A stretch of DNA of 64,000 bases from Climacium dendroides. Lineage: Eukaryota > Streptophyta > Bryopsida > Hypnales > Climaciaceae. Position numbers and translations under genes: made by a program. The stretch spans positions 9,858,001 to 9,922,000 of the forward strand of contig OX467092.1 of the NCBI GenBank assembly GCA_950106755.1. Reading direction: 5' to 3'. The notes under the pieces are model-generated. The model saw only the letters and a program-made list of their open reading frames with translations. It did no database searches and was not told the DNA's origin. Positions 24,959 to 37,350 of the stretch are shown in pieces; position 1 is the first letter of the stretch, and the number at the start of each line of letters is the position of its first letter.

Positions 24959-27900
24959 TCATAAAACAGAGATCTTCCCCCTGTAGTTGTCTTTCATGCG
25001 CCTTACTTCAGCCATGACTTCCACAGGTGACTCTCGACCAGTGGCAAGCTGTGTTGCACAAGCACAAAAATGTTGCAATCAATCTCAGTTACTGCAAGTC
25101 AACACTCCACATACTACTACTGGAACTTCGTTAATGTAGATGACAAAGATCTCTATGAATCAGAATGTATGATGAGCTTCAAAGTCAATATTAACCGTAG
25201 AGGATCAAGAAGCGCAAGTGTTTTAGCAGTGTTCAGTGTTCATATCTTTTGCCCGATTCTATGTATTTTTTGAACAACGCATTATAACGTTCTTCTTTGA
25301 GTTTAGTGGTCAAAAAAAGCTTGGGCCCATCTGAATTCTTTTTTCTCACAATATGATCACTCAAATCGGTTAACCATAAATCCTTGGTCCTTCAGGATTT
25401 ATGGCGATTTATGGTTTTATTTAATCGTGATCATAAAACCTAAAAATCAAAAGCTATGTCACTGGGTACCAGTATTCGGTGGCATAAAGAATAATAAGGT
25501 GTTTACAACCACACATGTTGATCTATCAAATAGTTGATCCAGAGCAGAAACCTGAAGAGACTTCTTCTCAACTCGCATGAAAGGGTTGAATTCAAGCTCG
25601 TCTCCAATAGTTGAAGGCACAGTAGGTAATTTTTGATTTCGTTGCTGCACCACCCAATCCATCTTCTTCAGTAGAGCGTCATTCTTGGGCTCCAGCGTCA
25701 AAGCAAACTCCAAATTCTTTTGTGTGTACTGCAATTGATGACAATCAATCAAGATTATCAACTACCGAGCATTAAAACCAAGGAAGGCGTCAAACATCAT
25801 TAACATAGCACTGAATTTTAAACTAATGTGGATGGAAAATTTGCTCTAAATCACAAACTCTAGACCTGCCAGTATACTGATTATCTGAGGTAAGGGATCC
25901 TAAAATCCTTAGGACTCGATCCAATCGTTTATACTGATCTCTGTTACCAACAGCAACTCATCTATTCATCCACTTGGTTACTCGGTGTAAGATTTAGTTA
26001 ACCCTTAAAGTCCTGAGGGTGTTTTTCTTTTATCAAAAACCACTCAAAACTGTCACTTCTGCATTCACCTAAGAAAACCAAAAATATACCTTTAAAAAAA
26101 AATTAAGTGTGGGATCTTTTACTTAACTTGTTTAAGAACATGCATAAAAATTTCATAAAATTTGACCACATAGATTGCAAGATATTTGCATACAAAGTGA
26201 AGAAAACAAGTTTTTTTTGCAACTTGCCTGATTAGATTTTTTAGCTTTGAATCTTTTTAACTAAAAATTTTTGTACTATTGATTTTGATTTTCTAAGTTT
26301 TCATGTTGAATAGTTGAATTGAGGGTTTAAGAAAAAAAATTCAACAAAAAAACACTTAATTTTCACTCATTTAAAAATTGTTAAGTAGAAGTAGGTTAAA
26401 GATTTAAGGAAAAACTAAATTGTTAATAGCTCTAAGATGGAATTGAAATACAATAATCCCAACGGTGAGATTGTTCTAGAAAGCAAACCTAACCTTGTCT
26501 AACAATTTTTTTTGAAAAATTATAAAAATTGCATTCACAAATGAATCCCATAAGTTATTTTTTAAAAAGATGCTTAGATTGCTTGAAAAACTAAGATTGT
26601 CCATAACTTTCTCATCATTACTCCAAATAGAATGAATCAAAATTTCAAATGTAGTGTACGTCTCCCCCCCTTTGATAACGTGTAAAGTGAGGCAAATAAA
26701 ATCCTCTACCTTAAATTTTCTAATCTGAGTAGACAGCCTAGGAATTAGTGTATGGAAGGGTACCAGGTTGTTTCCTAATGAGACGGTAAATTGCATCGTC
26801 ATTGAACAAGTCTATCTATTTTCCACTTTTGAAAGAAATTGTATAAACGGAACGGATCAGAAATAATCTGGAAATATGTGAGTGAAAGTTCATACCTCAT
26901 GACCACAGTAGACTTCAGTTTCAGGAGGAAGTGAAGCAAGCGTCTTGCACAAGGACTTGTACATTTGATCAGGTGTCCCCTCGAAAAACCTGCCACAGCC
27001 CCCAATGAACTGACCGCAAACAGAGAACAGCTCAGCAAACTCCCTTCACTGAGCCTTTCCGTTTTGCGCAAGTATGGAATCTTCTAACTTGCCAGACGTT
27101 TCAGAGCAGGTACCACCGTACCAGTCCTGAAATGACCCTAAATTGTCCCTGACAAGTTAACATGCCATACTTGCACAACACTGGTCCTGACCACTGGCTA
27201 AATGACTGATATTTGAGTACAACAAACACAACTACACTCTAATTCTACAGCATTTATTAATAGGATGGTCCACAAAAACCGGATTAAAAAGACAGTAAGA
27301 GACCGCACCAAGGTATCTCCAGTGAACACGGCCGACTTATCTTCTGCATGTGTGCTTGTGAAGTAGTAGCTTATGTGCCCTTTCGTATGGCTGCAGACAA
27401 ATGAGGAACAATTATCATATACTCGTAACCTTCTACTAAAGTCCAGAAACTTCCTTCCTTAGTTCTTCCGTGGCACCTCACCAAAGGTTGGAATAACTCT
27501 CTTTGGGACTTTTGGGGACGGATTATAAATAAGACTTAAAGTAACCACTGACACCTCATTAGCCGAGCTCATGTTTTTGCGGAAAAAAAGAAAACTGCTA
27601 GAACGAGTTCATAATGTAACACTGAAATCCACAAGCTCTGAAACCATGCATAAAACATCCTAGAGAATCCTTGCTGAGCACCCTCCGATTGACATGAAAA
27701 TAAAATCTTTGACACATGAAAATGAAACCCTGAACCCTTGTTTTGCAAGTTCAGCTCGATTTGGGAGCCCTTCAGCCAAAGAGCCATTGTCGCCACATGT
27801 GAGCGCATCTCAAGAACTAAAATTCTGCTTGATTTGCTTGAATGATTTAGCACGATTTTTCCTCTAATTAACTCGTAGTTGGAGCTATCTTCAAAAGATG

Positions 27901-28980
27901 CCACGCCACTACTACTCGAAGGATGATGTGTGGCTTGCAGGACCAGGACCTTTCTTCATTTAAATGCAGACAGTGAAGAAAGAAACGTAAGACACAACCC
28001 ACCAGGGAGTCTCGAGGCATTTGACACGAATAGTGTGACTAATTGAAACCTCGTCCCCATGCTGCACAGGATGGGAGCAAGCCTCCACTTTGTCCTTCAC
28101 GCCACCATATATAGGCACATCCTTCAGAAGCTTCTTCATGCCACTGTTTCCACCAGCGTGATCCCTACACATGAAGGTAAAACCCTCAAAATGCATACAT
28201 AAGGTAGAGGATACAAAACCCGTTTCCTAATGACTGGACCCTGTTACTACCAGCAACTCATCTCTTCCAGTATGCTTAGTTGGTCTTCATTTAGCAAGTT
28301 GGGAGTAAGCATGACTTGGCCTGATCTTTGAATGGAAATGGGTTCATTGATCTGTTGTCGGTCTACAACCTCCCACTTTTATTAATTGCATACGAAATCA
28401 CCCGATCCAATAGCTAGATGAAGTGAGAAAAAATTGATGTCAATAGTTTGGCTTCTGTAATACGGAAATTGGTCTCTCCAGGAGGCATTACCAGTGATGG
28501 TGCGTGGTGAGGACCATTTTGACTTTGACACCATTCAATTCAGCTGCTTGCAGCACTTCGTCCGGCCATACGGGGTCAATCGCCACTGCATCGCCAGTTT
28601 CTTCGTCGAATACCCTAAAAGAATATCGCACAACCACGAAATAATTTTTTCACAACCCTAATATCACCAAAAATACCCCAAACCGAAGACATCATACTCA
28701 TGGCGCCATTTGCACCACATAAAGCTTTCATTCTACACCCAAAATATGGCATTCTCTAAATGACATTCTGAAATATCCTTCACACTTGCAAGACTCTCAT
28801 CCACTGTAGCACGCTTGTCACACGTTCATACTATGCCACAGTGAAAATTTTGGAATCCCAGGAGATAACTTAAGATAAAAGAGATTTGAGGGTTCAAAGC
28901 AAGAAGCAACGAAGGAAAGGAAAAAACTTGTACAAGTAGGCGTAGTTGTCCTCCAAGCACGGCACAGCCACTACCTTCAT
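24959..28980 (-). CDS. GLX2: Hydroxyacylglutathione hydrolase (glyoxalase II)
   Basis: Minus-strand exons 28980-28934, 28614-28492, 28164-28003, 27390-27309, 27009-26896, 25728-25552 and 25048-24959 join in phase to give 264 residues, normal for cytosolic plant GLX2. The enzyme hydrolyses S-D-lactoylglutathione to D-lactate and glutathione, the second step of methylglyoxal detoxification. The metallo-beta-lactamase dinuclear site is intact: THHHWDH at 53-59, PCHTKGH (H112, H115), TGDTLF (D136) and CGHEY (H175). The substrate-binding C-terminal part ([18 protein letters not shown], ending MKDNYRGK) is present. The N-terminus is [15 protein letters not shown] with no transit peptide, so a cytosolic location is inferred. 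Introns hold several dispersed repeats. It lies head-to-head with the ARID-HMG gene. Confidence 0.96.
25265..25405 (+). repeat. Dispersed repeat family A copy in a GLX2 intron
   Basis: GAACAACGCATTATAACGTTC, GCCCATCTGAATTC, CACAATATGATCA, AATCGGTT and CCTTGGTCCTTCAGG follow the order of the copies at 2020-2885. It is antisense to the host gene. Confidence 0.65.
25865..26005 (+). repeat. Dispersed repeat family C, copy 1 (GLX2 intron)
   Basis: The core word ACCAACAGCAACTCATCT, followed by a CTTGGTTA-like stretch, also occurs near 28205-28400 and 55465-55660, flanked by GGTAGAG/GGTAAGG and AGCAAGTTGG words. Confidence 0.5.
26025..26230 (+). repeat. Dispersed repeat family D, copy 1 (GLX2 intron)
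   Basis: Shares ordered blocks with 46365-46575: ACTCAAAACTGTCACTTCTG, GCATTCACCTAAGAAAACC, GGATCTT, TAAAAATTTCATAAAATTTG and GACCACATAGATTG. Confidence 0.65.
28205..28400 (+). repeat. Dispersed repeat family C, copy 2 (GLX2 intron)
   Basis: AGGTAGAGGATAC, TACCAGCAACTCATCT, TAGCAAGTTGGGAGTAAGCA and TTTGAATGGAAATGGG recur in the same order near 55465-55660. Confidence 0.6.
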
Positions 28981-30541
28981 AATTTCAAAGTAATTTCCAA
29001 AAAAATCTCAAAACACTCGTGAATGTTCTCTTCTGCAGTCCTTTAGACGCTCTACTACCATCAAATTTCTCTACGAAACCAAGGACCTCTACTGCAAGAA
29101 CTCTACTGCAGTGACCTCGTAGAGACGAGCAGATGGATGATTCTCGTCATATGAACGATTTTGGACGACCCACGTGACGTGACACAGTGCATCTGCAACC
29201 CCAAATGGATGAATAATGGTCGTCTCTTTGGCTCTGAGATGGGTGACTTTGTGTTGTGCATGTACAAGTGTCGCTGCCGAAGCAGCAGTCATGGTGTTGC
29301 ACCTCGTAGACCCGTCCTGTAGCTTTTGCTGCTCCGTTTTGAATAGGAGTTGCTTGCAAAGGATTTTAGGGTTCAAGGGTTCGCAATTTCGGACTTTCTT
29401 GTTGTTGGAAGTTTGGCGCGACTTGATAGAAGCTCTTACAACATTTTGCGACCAAGAAGCTTGCGAGGTCGTCATGTCCTGATCGGTAAGTGTTTGCACT
29501 GAATTCTTTTGTTCTTTTTTGAAGCTTTTCTCTGTTCTGATCGAGATGCGAAATCGCGATTGTTGTCACCTAATCTTTGCTCTTATCAAAGCTCAAGGTA
29601 TCGATGATAGAAACGAACTGTAACCCCTGTCAGAATTGGCTCTTTCCGATTATGACAAATATGCTGGCGATGACATCATTTGGGGTTTTCGAAATTGGGA
29701 AGTATTTTGTTACGAAAGTGGCACTTTCATTTCTCTGCATAACTAACTGTAAGTTTCGTAATTGGCAATCGTGAGTGCCTCCGGTTAGGTTTTTTTCGGT
29801 TTCTCAAAGCTTCTTGAGTTGTAGGTGTTGGTTACATTTAGGTTTTTATGAGCTTCAAAGGAATAAAAGTCATGTAATCATAAGGACCTTATAAATTTTG
29901 ACGATATAATCTGAGGATATAAACTGAGGGATTGTAAAGACGGTGTTCATTGATCTCCGGGAGGTAGTTTAAAGACCAAATGTAACGAGGACAGACATTA
30001 ACTACATCCAGGGTCCTTCATTATCTACTCACCTTATATGCGTTTTTGCTATACCCTCAGTTTATATCCTCAATGTATGGCCTTAATTTTCATTTTCATT
30101 TTATATCCTGAGATTGTGTTCTAAATCATCTATTTGCTCTTTGCAATTCTTGGCATCCTAGTTTCATATTTGCAACATCCGCGGTTGGTATCCTCAATTT
30201 ATATCTTTGTTTTACATCCTCGAGTGACATCTTCAGTCTTCATCCTTGATTTATATCCTCAGTTTTTTGCGTTCTCATGCTCCAAGTTGCGTTTTTGCAA
30301 TATCCGCAGCTCATATCATCAGTTTATATGCTCAGATAGTCTCGTGACGGCAGGAGGGTAAAGAAATTATATGACAAGACGAGTACTAACTGAAAAGCAT
30401 CCAATTGGGATCTTCATTGTTTGACGTGGTTTTGTGGGAGTTTTTGAGGGCAGGAGGCATGCAGATGGAAAGTGGTCGTTCGATTTGAGAATCAGCGTTT
30501 TCTTTGAACTAAAAGCAGATTTCTGCATTGAGAGTTTTGCT
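28981..30541. promoter_or_regulatory. Shared upstream region between GLX2 (-) and the ARID-HMG gene (+)
   Basis: The two start codons face away from each other, 1.56 kb apart. GLX2 needs only a short leader. On the plus side a good donor (GATCG then GTAAGTG, 29486) and an acceptor before the start (AAAAGCAG ending near 30511) suggest a 5' untranslated intron of about 1 kb, leaving roughly 29.0-29.4 kb as the likely bidirectional promoter. Open frames on the minus strand at 29089-29569 have no protein-like features. Confidence 0.45.
29897..30345. repeat. Cluster of TATATCCTCAGT-type words
   Basis: The word TTTATATCCTCAGT and close variants (TATATCCTCAATG, TATCCTCAATTTATAT, TACATCCTCGAGTG, TATATCATCAGTTTATAT) recur about eight times. 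The left end carries an inverse copy (CTGAGGATATAAACTGAGGG at 29912-29931), so a stem can form with the 30055-30075 copy. It sits in the proposed leader intron of the ARID-HMG gene. Confidence 0.75.
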
Positions 30542-33500
30542 ATGTCCTCCCTTGTGGCTTCTAGCGAGGGCCAGCAGAAGGTGGATCTTCAGAATGGCGG
30601 ATCTGCCGAAGCGCAGCCACAGGAGAGGACCACTTCTGGTGGTGGTGATGGTGTCCCGAGAGACACACACAGCATCCCTGGTGTGTCCATGTATGCACGC
30701 CAGCGCTACCCTTCGACCTTTTTCAAGCACGGGGAGCTGATCGCCAACAAGAAATTGTTTGTGGAAGCGCTCAACAAATTCCACACAACTCTTGGGACAC
30801 GGCTCACGTAATAGTCTCATCATACTTGGTTTCTGTTGAAGTCATTTTCTTGCTTGGAGATGCTGATGCATTTCTAAGCCATGTGTCAGAATAGATTTTA
30901 AATAGTGTAGTCGTACGCCCTGATCTCTAATTTAATTGCCTGGGGTTCCAAATGAATGGTTATGGCATAGTTTGAATGTGTGACATGTGTGCTGGAGTCA
31001 ATGATAGTGTGGCAAGTATGCAGGGTATTGTGAAACTGTCGTTCTAGAGGAGTTCGTAGTAAAGAGGTCTGAGTGTTGCGAGCGTGCATTGTATTTCAGA
31101 GTGTCATTTCAGAGGAGTTACATATGAAAGAGATCTGAGTGTTGCAAGTGTGCAGGATATTTTGAGAATGACATTTTAGGGGAGTTCATATTGAAGAAGT
31201 CTGAGTGTAGTAAGGGTCAACATCAGTGAATGATCACCGAGTTTTTTGCGTTTGGATTTTGATGGTACCGAATTTTATAGACGGCCTACTACCATCTGTT
31301 GATCTAATGTTAGCGAGTAGTTCAAATTCACTGTTTCCGAATTGTTAATATCGCTGTATCGAGTAGCTAGTGGTTTTCATAACTTTTTTGAAAGGAGCTG
31401 CGAACACCTTGAGCCCAACTGCTGATTTCCAAGATGTTCCGAGTTTGCGTCATCTTTCTTTGGCATAGATCTTCTCACATCTTGAGTTCAAGAATGAAAG
31501 CATTGATATTCAGGTACCTATTATAAGCAATGGTGGTTACTGCCAACCACAGTGAAAAGGGTTGGGGTCAACACTGCTCTAGAATGTTCTGCAATTTTCA
31601 AAGATTATCTTCAACCTGATTGTTTGTTTACTAACGAACTAGTTACATGGACCACTTTTTCTCCATGGTTGCAGAAAGAAGGGAAGAAAAGGCAGAGAAA
31701 GGGCTGCTGAGGTGAAGAGCTTTCAAGAAAGCTTAGAAGGGTACTATTTTTTTCTTAGAAAACTCTTCCTTGTGATCTTTTAGCGAGGCAAGATGGTGGT
31801 AAAATTTTAGTGGACAACGAGAATTGGTTTCCAAGTGTTTGTGAATTTTGTAAGGTGTCTTAGTTTCCTCTAATTTTATCATTCTGTACCCTGCTTATGC
31901 TTTTTATTCTGTGCCTTCTCTCGTTTTACCTTATGGTTGAACATATTATCAGGATTCAGGGATGACTCTCATTTCGATCATTTATAAGATCATTCGTTAG
32001 AGAATGTCATAATTTATAACTTGTATTCAGCCTTACTGTATGTGAGGCTACTTCATTAGGGTGCTTCTTCAAGTTGATATCTTGTTGAGTCCATCTACTT
32101 TCACAGTGATTGCGTTTCATGCATCCCAGGCAATGTTCACATATTCCGGTGGATCAATTTTTGATTGCTTTCATGAATGGGTTGCCGTGTCATCGTTGCT
32201 AACCTGTTTTTTCGCAGAATTCCAACTCTTGGAGGAGTCTCCATTGATCTTCATCTTTTGTACGTAGAAGTCACAAATCGAGGAGGATTAGAGCAGGTAC
32301 TACCACACATCCGCTCTTAACCTTTGAATTGGTGACTTATCCTGTCATCTGAATGTGTTTCCTAGTGGAATTTCAGTATCACGGGTTGCACCTACAATAT
32401 TTTAAACCCCTAAAGGACCGGAGGTTCATGGTGTGGAAACGACCAATGTCATTGGTCGTATTGTGAAAAACATAATTTAGGTTGGTCCAAATTCTATGTG
32501 ACCAGCATCAGGGAAGACAATTGTATCTGTTGTTGAGAAAATAAATAAAATTGGACAAAAGAAAGTCCCCGTATGACCTCCTCAAAACTGCTAAATGAAT
32601 ATGAGGCCCAATTTTAACCGTTTTGGGTGTTAGATTGTTTAGGTTCTTGTGGATAGGACTTCTTTCATATCTTCACGCGAAGTTTGACTTCATTACTGCA
32701 GACTGTTCGCATGTATACATGTGAACGTGTTTGCTAAAGTCATGCACGGGCTTTCAATTTTTGGGGCAGGTTATCAAGGACAGGAAGTGGAGAGAGGTGA
32801 CGAGCATTTTCAATTTCCCCGACTCTATTACTAGTGGCTCATATATGGTACGCAAATACTACGTGGGGCTTCTTTATTACTTCGAACAAGCATATTTTTT
32901 CGGGAAGCAGGGCCCGTTGGTTCCACCTCAAGGTACTAACAACAAATTCCTCTTAGCATTCTACACGCTGAAGTCTGATTCTGTTTCATGATTGTATCCA
33001 TTGCGACACTCAATTCGCTTATTTTTCTCTTTTGGCTTTGCAGTCTGGATGCCTGGACCATTAAAGAAGACCGTCTATTCATCAGCCAAAACATATGCAC
33101 TTTCAGATGGAGACCAAGCTTTGCAGTCAATCAGGAAAAGAAAGATTTTGCCTATACAACTAATGCCAGGTCTTTTAATCGTTTTGGTTGATTTTATTTT
33201 TTCCGGACGGTTACGTTACTTCAGGAGGTTGGAGTTATCTAGGATTGCTGTCCTGTAATAGTACTCTGGGAGGTAGTCGTACCGTATATGTAGGTTTTGA
33301 GATCCATTTCAAACCATAGGATGTGTTCAGTTTTCTTCTAAGATCACTTTTTGGTCTCCTCTTGTTAGTGGCTATAAGAGCTTTTTGCACTCAATGAATC
33401 ATTACACTTTTATTGCATCAAAATTCTTTAGGTGTCTTTAATACCTGAACTTATGAAATGGAGAGTTGTTCATTTATCGTGGAAATTATTATGTCATTAA

Positions 33501-35021
33501 GAAATTCTTGAGTCGACTGAATTGACAAGGCGATTATCAACCAGGAACTGCTGCCGTTGCTCAACGTAAGAACATCGCCATTTGGAGAAATTTGATTTAT
33601 CCCTGATCATGATGTGCTGCCTTTGGTCTGCTTTTCAGCTGTTATAGATCCGGCTTCGTCTATCGGCTTGGTGGCGCAGGGAGCAATCAAAGGCAAGTTC
33701 GACCAAGGCTACCTTGTTACCGTGACTATTGGTACAGAAAAGCTGCAAGGGGTTCTATATCATGTGCCACCTGCACAGAAGCCCTTACAACATGCCGATG
33801 TGTCAAACTATGGAGCGACGGCTGTCGCAGAAGTGATAACTGCACGCACAGCAGCAGAATCCAAGGCTGGTGGCTCATGGCGCAAACGTCCTCGCAAAGA
33901 GGATATTCTGAAAAGGGACCCAAATGCACCGCGACCCAATCGAACGGGCTACAACTTCTTCTTTGCTGAGCAATGTTCAAAGTATAAAGCCATGCATCCT
34001 AATGTGTCTGGTCTTGAGCTCAGCAGGATCCTTGGACACGCTTGGAATACTCTCACAGAGCATGAGAAATTGGTGAGTGCTGGGCGTTCTAGTGAATGGG
34101 AGGACAATGTTTCCTGTAAAATGAAACTGGTTGAATCATTGCACCTTTTATTGCATTCAAATTCAATAAATGTCATTAAAACCTGACCTGGTGATATGGA
34201 TATCCTCAGTTTAGACAACGAGATTCGAGGGCGTGAATGTAAGAAAGACGGTAGATATGCCGTTATCAGTTCAAGAGTGACTGCTTACCACTCAACAGGG
34301 TTTTCAATAACACTAGACTCTTCCAAAAGCTTTTAGGGAACGTCATAAAGAGAATCTTCTCCATGGTTCATAAGGTTGTCTCTCCTCTTCATAGTGATCT
34401 TATGGACACCTCCATATGGTCATTATATGAGAAAATCTCTTTATGAATCATGGAGAAGAGTCTCGTATGATGCAATCCAAAAGTTATTGGAGTAGTCTAA
34501 TTGAAAACCTATTTTAGGGACTGGTCTTGAACTGCTGCTTGCACAAGTACTATGTCTCTTAATTTGTACGCCCTTTGAACTTTGTGGGAAATTGCTTAAC
34601 CACACTATGAATGTCAATATGAGAGTCTAATTTCTGGTGCATGATAATGCTGCAGCCATATCAAGAGCAAGGTATGGAGGACAAAGGCAGATACATGAGA
34701 GAGTTGCAGGAGTACCGCGAAAGGTTGCAATCTGAAGAAGAAGAAGCAGCTGCTTCTGTGGAGCCAGTCCCAGCGAGTGTACAGCAGGGGCACGAGCCTG
34801 AAGAGGAGGAAGCTGTCGTTGACAGTGATGATGACATAGCCCGAAATTCTGCTGGCAACACCACTCCTGATTCTGTTGAAGGCATCCAGGCATCCGGTGA
34901 GAATACCAAAGTGCTACCTACATCTGTATCTGGTTCAATTAAAGCATGCACGTCAGTGGAAGAACGAGGCTCTGGATCCGGGACAAGTAGCAGCAAATTA
35001 GGTGATACAATCCATTCATAA
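30542..35021 (+). CDS. ARID and HMG-box DNA-binding protein (HMGB9/10/11/15 type)
   Basis: Exons 30542-30807, 32218-32296, 32770-32932, 33044-33169, 33639-34072 and 34656-35021 join in phase to give 477 residues. An ARID domain spans about 68-170 (FVEALNKFHTTLG, IPTLGGVSIDLHLLYVEV, GGLEQVIKDRKWREV, FNFPDSITSGSYMVRKYY). After a linker comes an HMG box at about 306-380 (PNAPRPNRTGYNFFFAE, LSRILGHAWNTL, PYQEQGMEDKGRY). A Glu/Asp/Ser-rich tail of about 95 residues follows. ARID plus HMG on one chain is a plant-specific nuclear architecture. Arabidopsis members bind AT-rich DNA and act in pollen and jasmonate programmes, so a chromatin or transcription role is inferred. The start is the first ATG in frame with the conserved N-terminus. 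The gene is divergent from GLX2. Confidence 0.94.
31013..31210. repeat. Three tandem 66-base units in ARID-HMG intron 1
   Basis: Units start at 31013 (CAAGTATGCAGGG), 31079 (CGAGCGTGCATTG) and 31145 (CAAGTGTGCAGGA). Each ends with a TCTGAGTGTTG-like word, and the spacing is exactly 66 bases twice. The copies are diverged, so the array is old. Confidence 0.9.
32400..32620 (-). repeat. Dispersed repeat family A copy in ARID-HMG intron 2
   Basis: Read on the minus strand it gives the full family order, from GAGGCCCTCA-like ends through GGGGACTTTCTTTTGTCC, the TTATTTTCTCAAC block, ACACAATACGACCAATGACA and CCGGTCCTTTAGGGGTTTAA. It is the most complete single copy in the window. Confidence 0.7.
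34299..34512. repeat. MITE-like foldback element, family B, copy 1
   Basis: The left end GGTTTTCAATAACACTAGAC and the right end GTAGTCTAATTGAAAACCTA are inverted repeats. The complementarity continues inwards to CTTCTCCATGGTTCAT against ATGAATCATGGAGAAG, about 75 bases per arm with mismatches. It lies in ARID-HMG intron 5. Confidence 0.8.
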
Positions 35022-36726
35022 ACTGTCATCCCACTTTAAATTGCAAGGACAAATATCATCTGATCTTGCTGATAGCTCATGATCAAGCTCTTCTTTTTAA
35101 TAGTGGTATTGTGTATGATCCTCTTGGAGTAACGATTATGTGTCATTTTTGGGTGGTCAAGGAGAAGAGTATGTGGTCAGTCATACAGTATATATAGTGA
35201 GTTCAGGTAAAGCCTTAGGTGTCTAGCAAACAGGTGTAAATCGAAGCATTAGAATAAGGTAGATTATTCTATTTTCGTCAATTTGAGAATTTAAAACAAT
35301 GTGTAGGAGTGATTTTTCGGAGATGTATAGAGGTGTGGAGAGAACTCTGGGTACAAGAGCCAAATCTGTTGAGATCAAATTTTTATCAATGTATATGATC
35401 TTGTTACGTAATTTCAAAGCGGGGTGTAAGTGACAGAATACCACCCCATCCCCATTCAGATCTCAGTGAGCATAATCGTCATGCCAACTCATGCATTCAC
35501 CACTTCCTAAGAAAGTCCAGCCAGGAATGTGAGTTGGTCTTTAATTGGTCTAGGGAATCAAATTTATGAAGTTGCATTGCGTAAGGTATGAGCGCCGATT
35601 ATTGCTACTTATTGCAACAAGTTTGGAACTTGGATAAAGGAATAATGTTTGTACTTGCCAAATAGAAATAAGGTTTGTTAAAGTGGAAAATGAGCACTTT
35701 GGTCCAAAAATAATAGTTGAGTATATTTACTTTTAAAATTTAGTTGAGTAGTGCATGACCATTGATAAATCAATTTATGTCTACTATCTTGTATCTAGCA
35801 TGAACAAGAATCTAGACATAGAAGATTAGGTATCCACTTGTATCTTCAATGATTTAATCACAAAATAGAAAATATATGAGGTTAAACAAATTTCTAGGTA
35901 CAAATTGTTCCTTTATATTTGGTGATACTTTACACTTCCATATTATATTGGAGTTGACAATAATTGAAGCAAACAATCATAAGACTTAAGACTTTTACAT
36001 AACATTAGTCAAGAAGGTAAAATCAAAGAGGCAATAATTTTGTCATTGTCAAATGATGAAAATTCACCAAATAGGAAAAGAATGAAGAAGAAATCAATAT
36101 TGATAAGTCAATACAACTAAGAAGAGATCAAAAGGATAAAATAATATTCTAATTTGTATTGGAATATGGGTTAAGGTTGTTCCTTTTGCACATACTCATA
36201 TGACCAAAATTCCATTGGTGAATATTTATATAGGATTGTATTGTAGTTACATAGAGTTAAATATTGTTCTATATGCAAAGATCAATTCTAGCCACATTTA
36301 CATACATTTTGCATACTTTTATTGATATACACAGTTAATTAAAAAGAGTCCATTTAGACATATTTTTGCATAGCTATATTGATTTTGCCACATACTTAGT
36401 AAGACTTAGGTTGCCAAGCTAGGTGGAATTACAATTAGAATTGCCTATTTGTAACTTATTATTTTTTCTATTTTTATTTATTTTTATACAAACTCATTAT
36501 TTGTCCAATTGACCACAACACATACTTTGTATTGTTAAGAAATGAAAACTTCATTTTTCTAATTCAGTCAACTTTTCCTCCAATAGGTGTGGGGTTGAAA
36601 TTTTTGAAAGTACCTAAACCATATTTGATTAAATGTGGTTCATAAAAAAATAATTACCATGTCATTGACTTATGATTTTACTTGATTTTATCTATTGCTT
36701 AATCCTACATCCAAATTGGAAGAAAG
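35022..36726. other. 3' region of the ARID-HMG gene and AT-rich spacer
   Basis: The first few hundred bases are probably the 3' untranslated region. The remainder is AT-rich with no supportable exon and runs up to the transposon. Confidence 0.5.
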
Positions 36727-37018
36727 CCTCACTACAACAAAAGCAGTGTTTTATGATTGCAAAATATGACTGCAGTGAGTCATAAAATCAAAAAATATGA
36801 CTCATGCAGAAATCATTGTAGATGACTCGGGATATGACTGACTCTAGTCGTTTAGAAGCAGTCGCTTCAAACATCAGTCATATTAGTAGTCATATAAGTT
36901 GAAGGGTATAAATATCCATATTTAGCCATAGTATGTCAACATGGTGTATACTTTGACTATCCTAGGGGGGTCTTGACTTTTTGTTGAGTTGCCTGGGCAA
37001 ACAAAAAAATCCTACATA

Positions 37019-37350
37019 GAATATGACTACGGCGAGTCATATTTTTTGATGGCGTGGAATATGACTGCAGTGAGTCATATTTTTTGATGACATGGAATAT
37101 GACTGCAGTGAGTCATATTTTTTGATGACATGAAATATGATTGCAATGAGTCATATTTTGTAGTGATATAGAATATGACTGTAGTGAGTCATATTTTTTG
37201 ATGACATGGAATATGACTATAGTGAGTCATATTTTGCAACGATGTGGAATATGACTGTAGTGAGTCATATTTTGCAGTGATGTAGAATATGACTATAATG
37301 AGTCATATTTTGTAGTGATGTGAAATATGACTGTAGTGAGTCATATTTTG
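37019..37350. repeat. Subterminal tandem array with ATGACT/AGTCAT dyads
   Basis: About nine units spaced 36-41 bases apart, each close to GAATATGACTGCAGTGAGTC and separated by ATTTTTTGATGACATG-like spacers. The last units are more diverged. Confidence 0.9.

Noticed and set aside
29089..29569. Minus-strand open frames upstream of GLX2
   Set aside because: Composition is not protein-like, they lie in the presumed bidirectional promoter, and GLX2 is complete without them.
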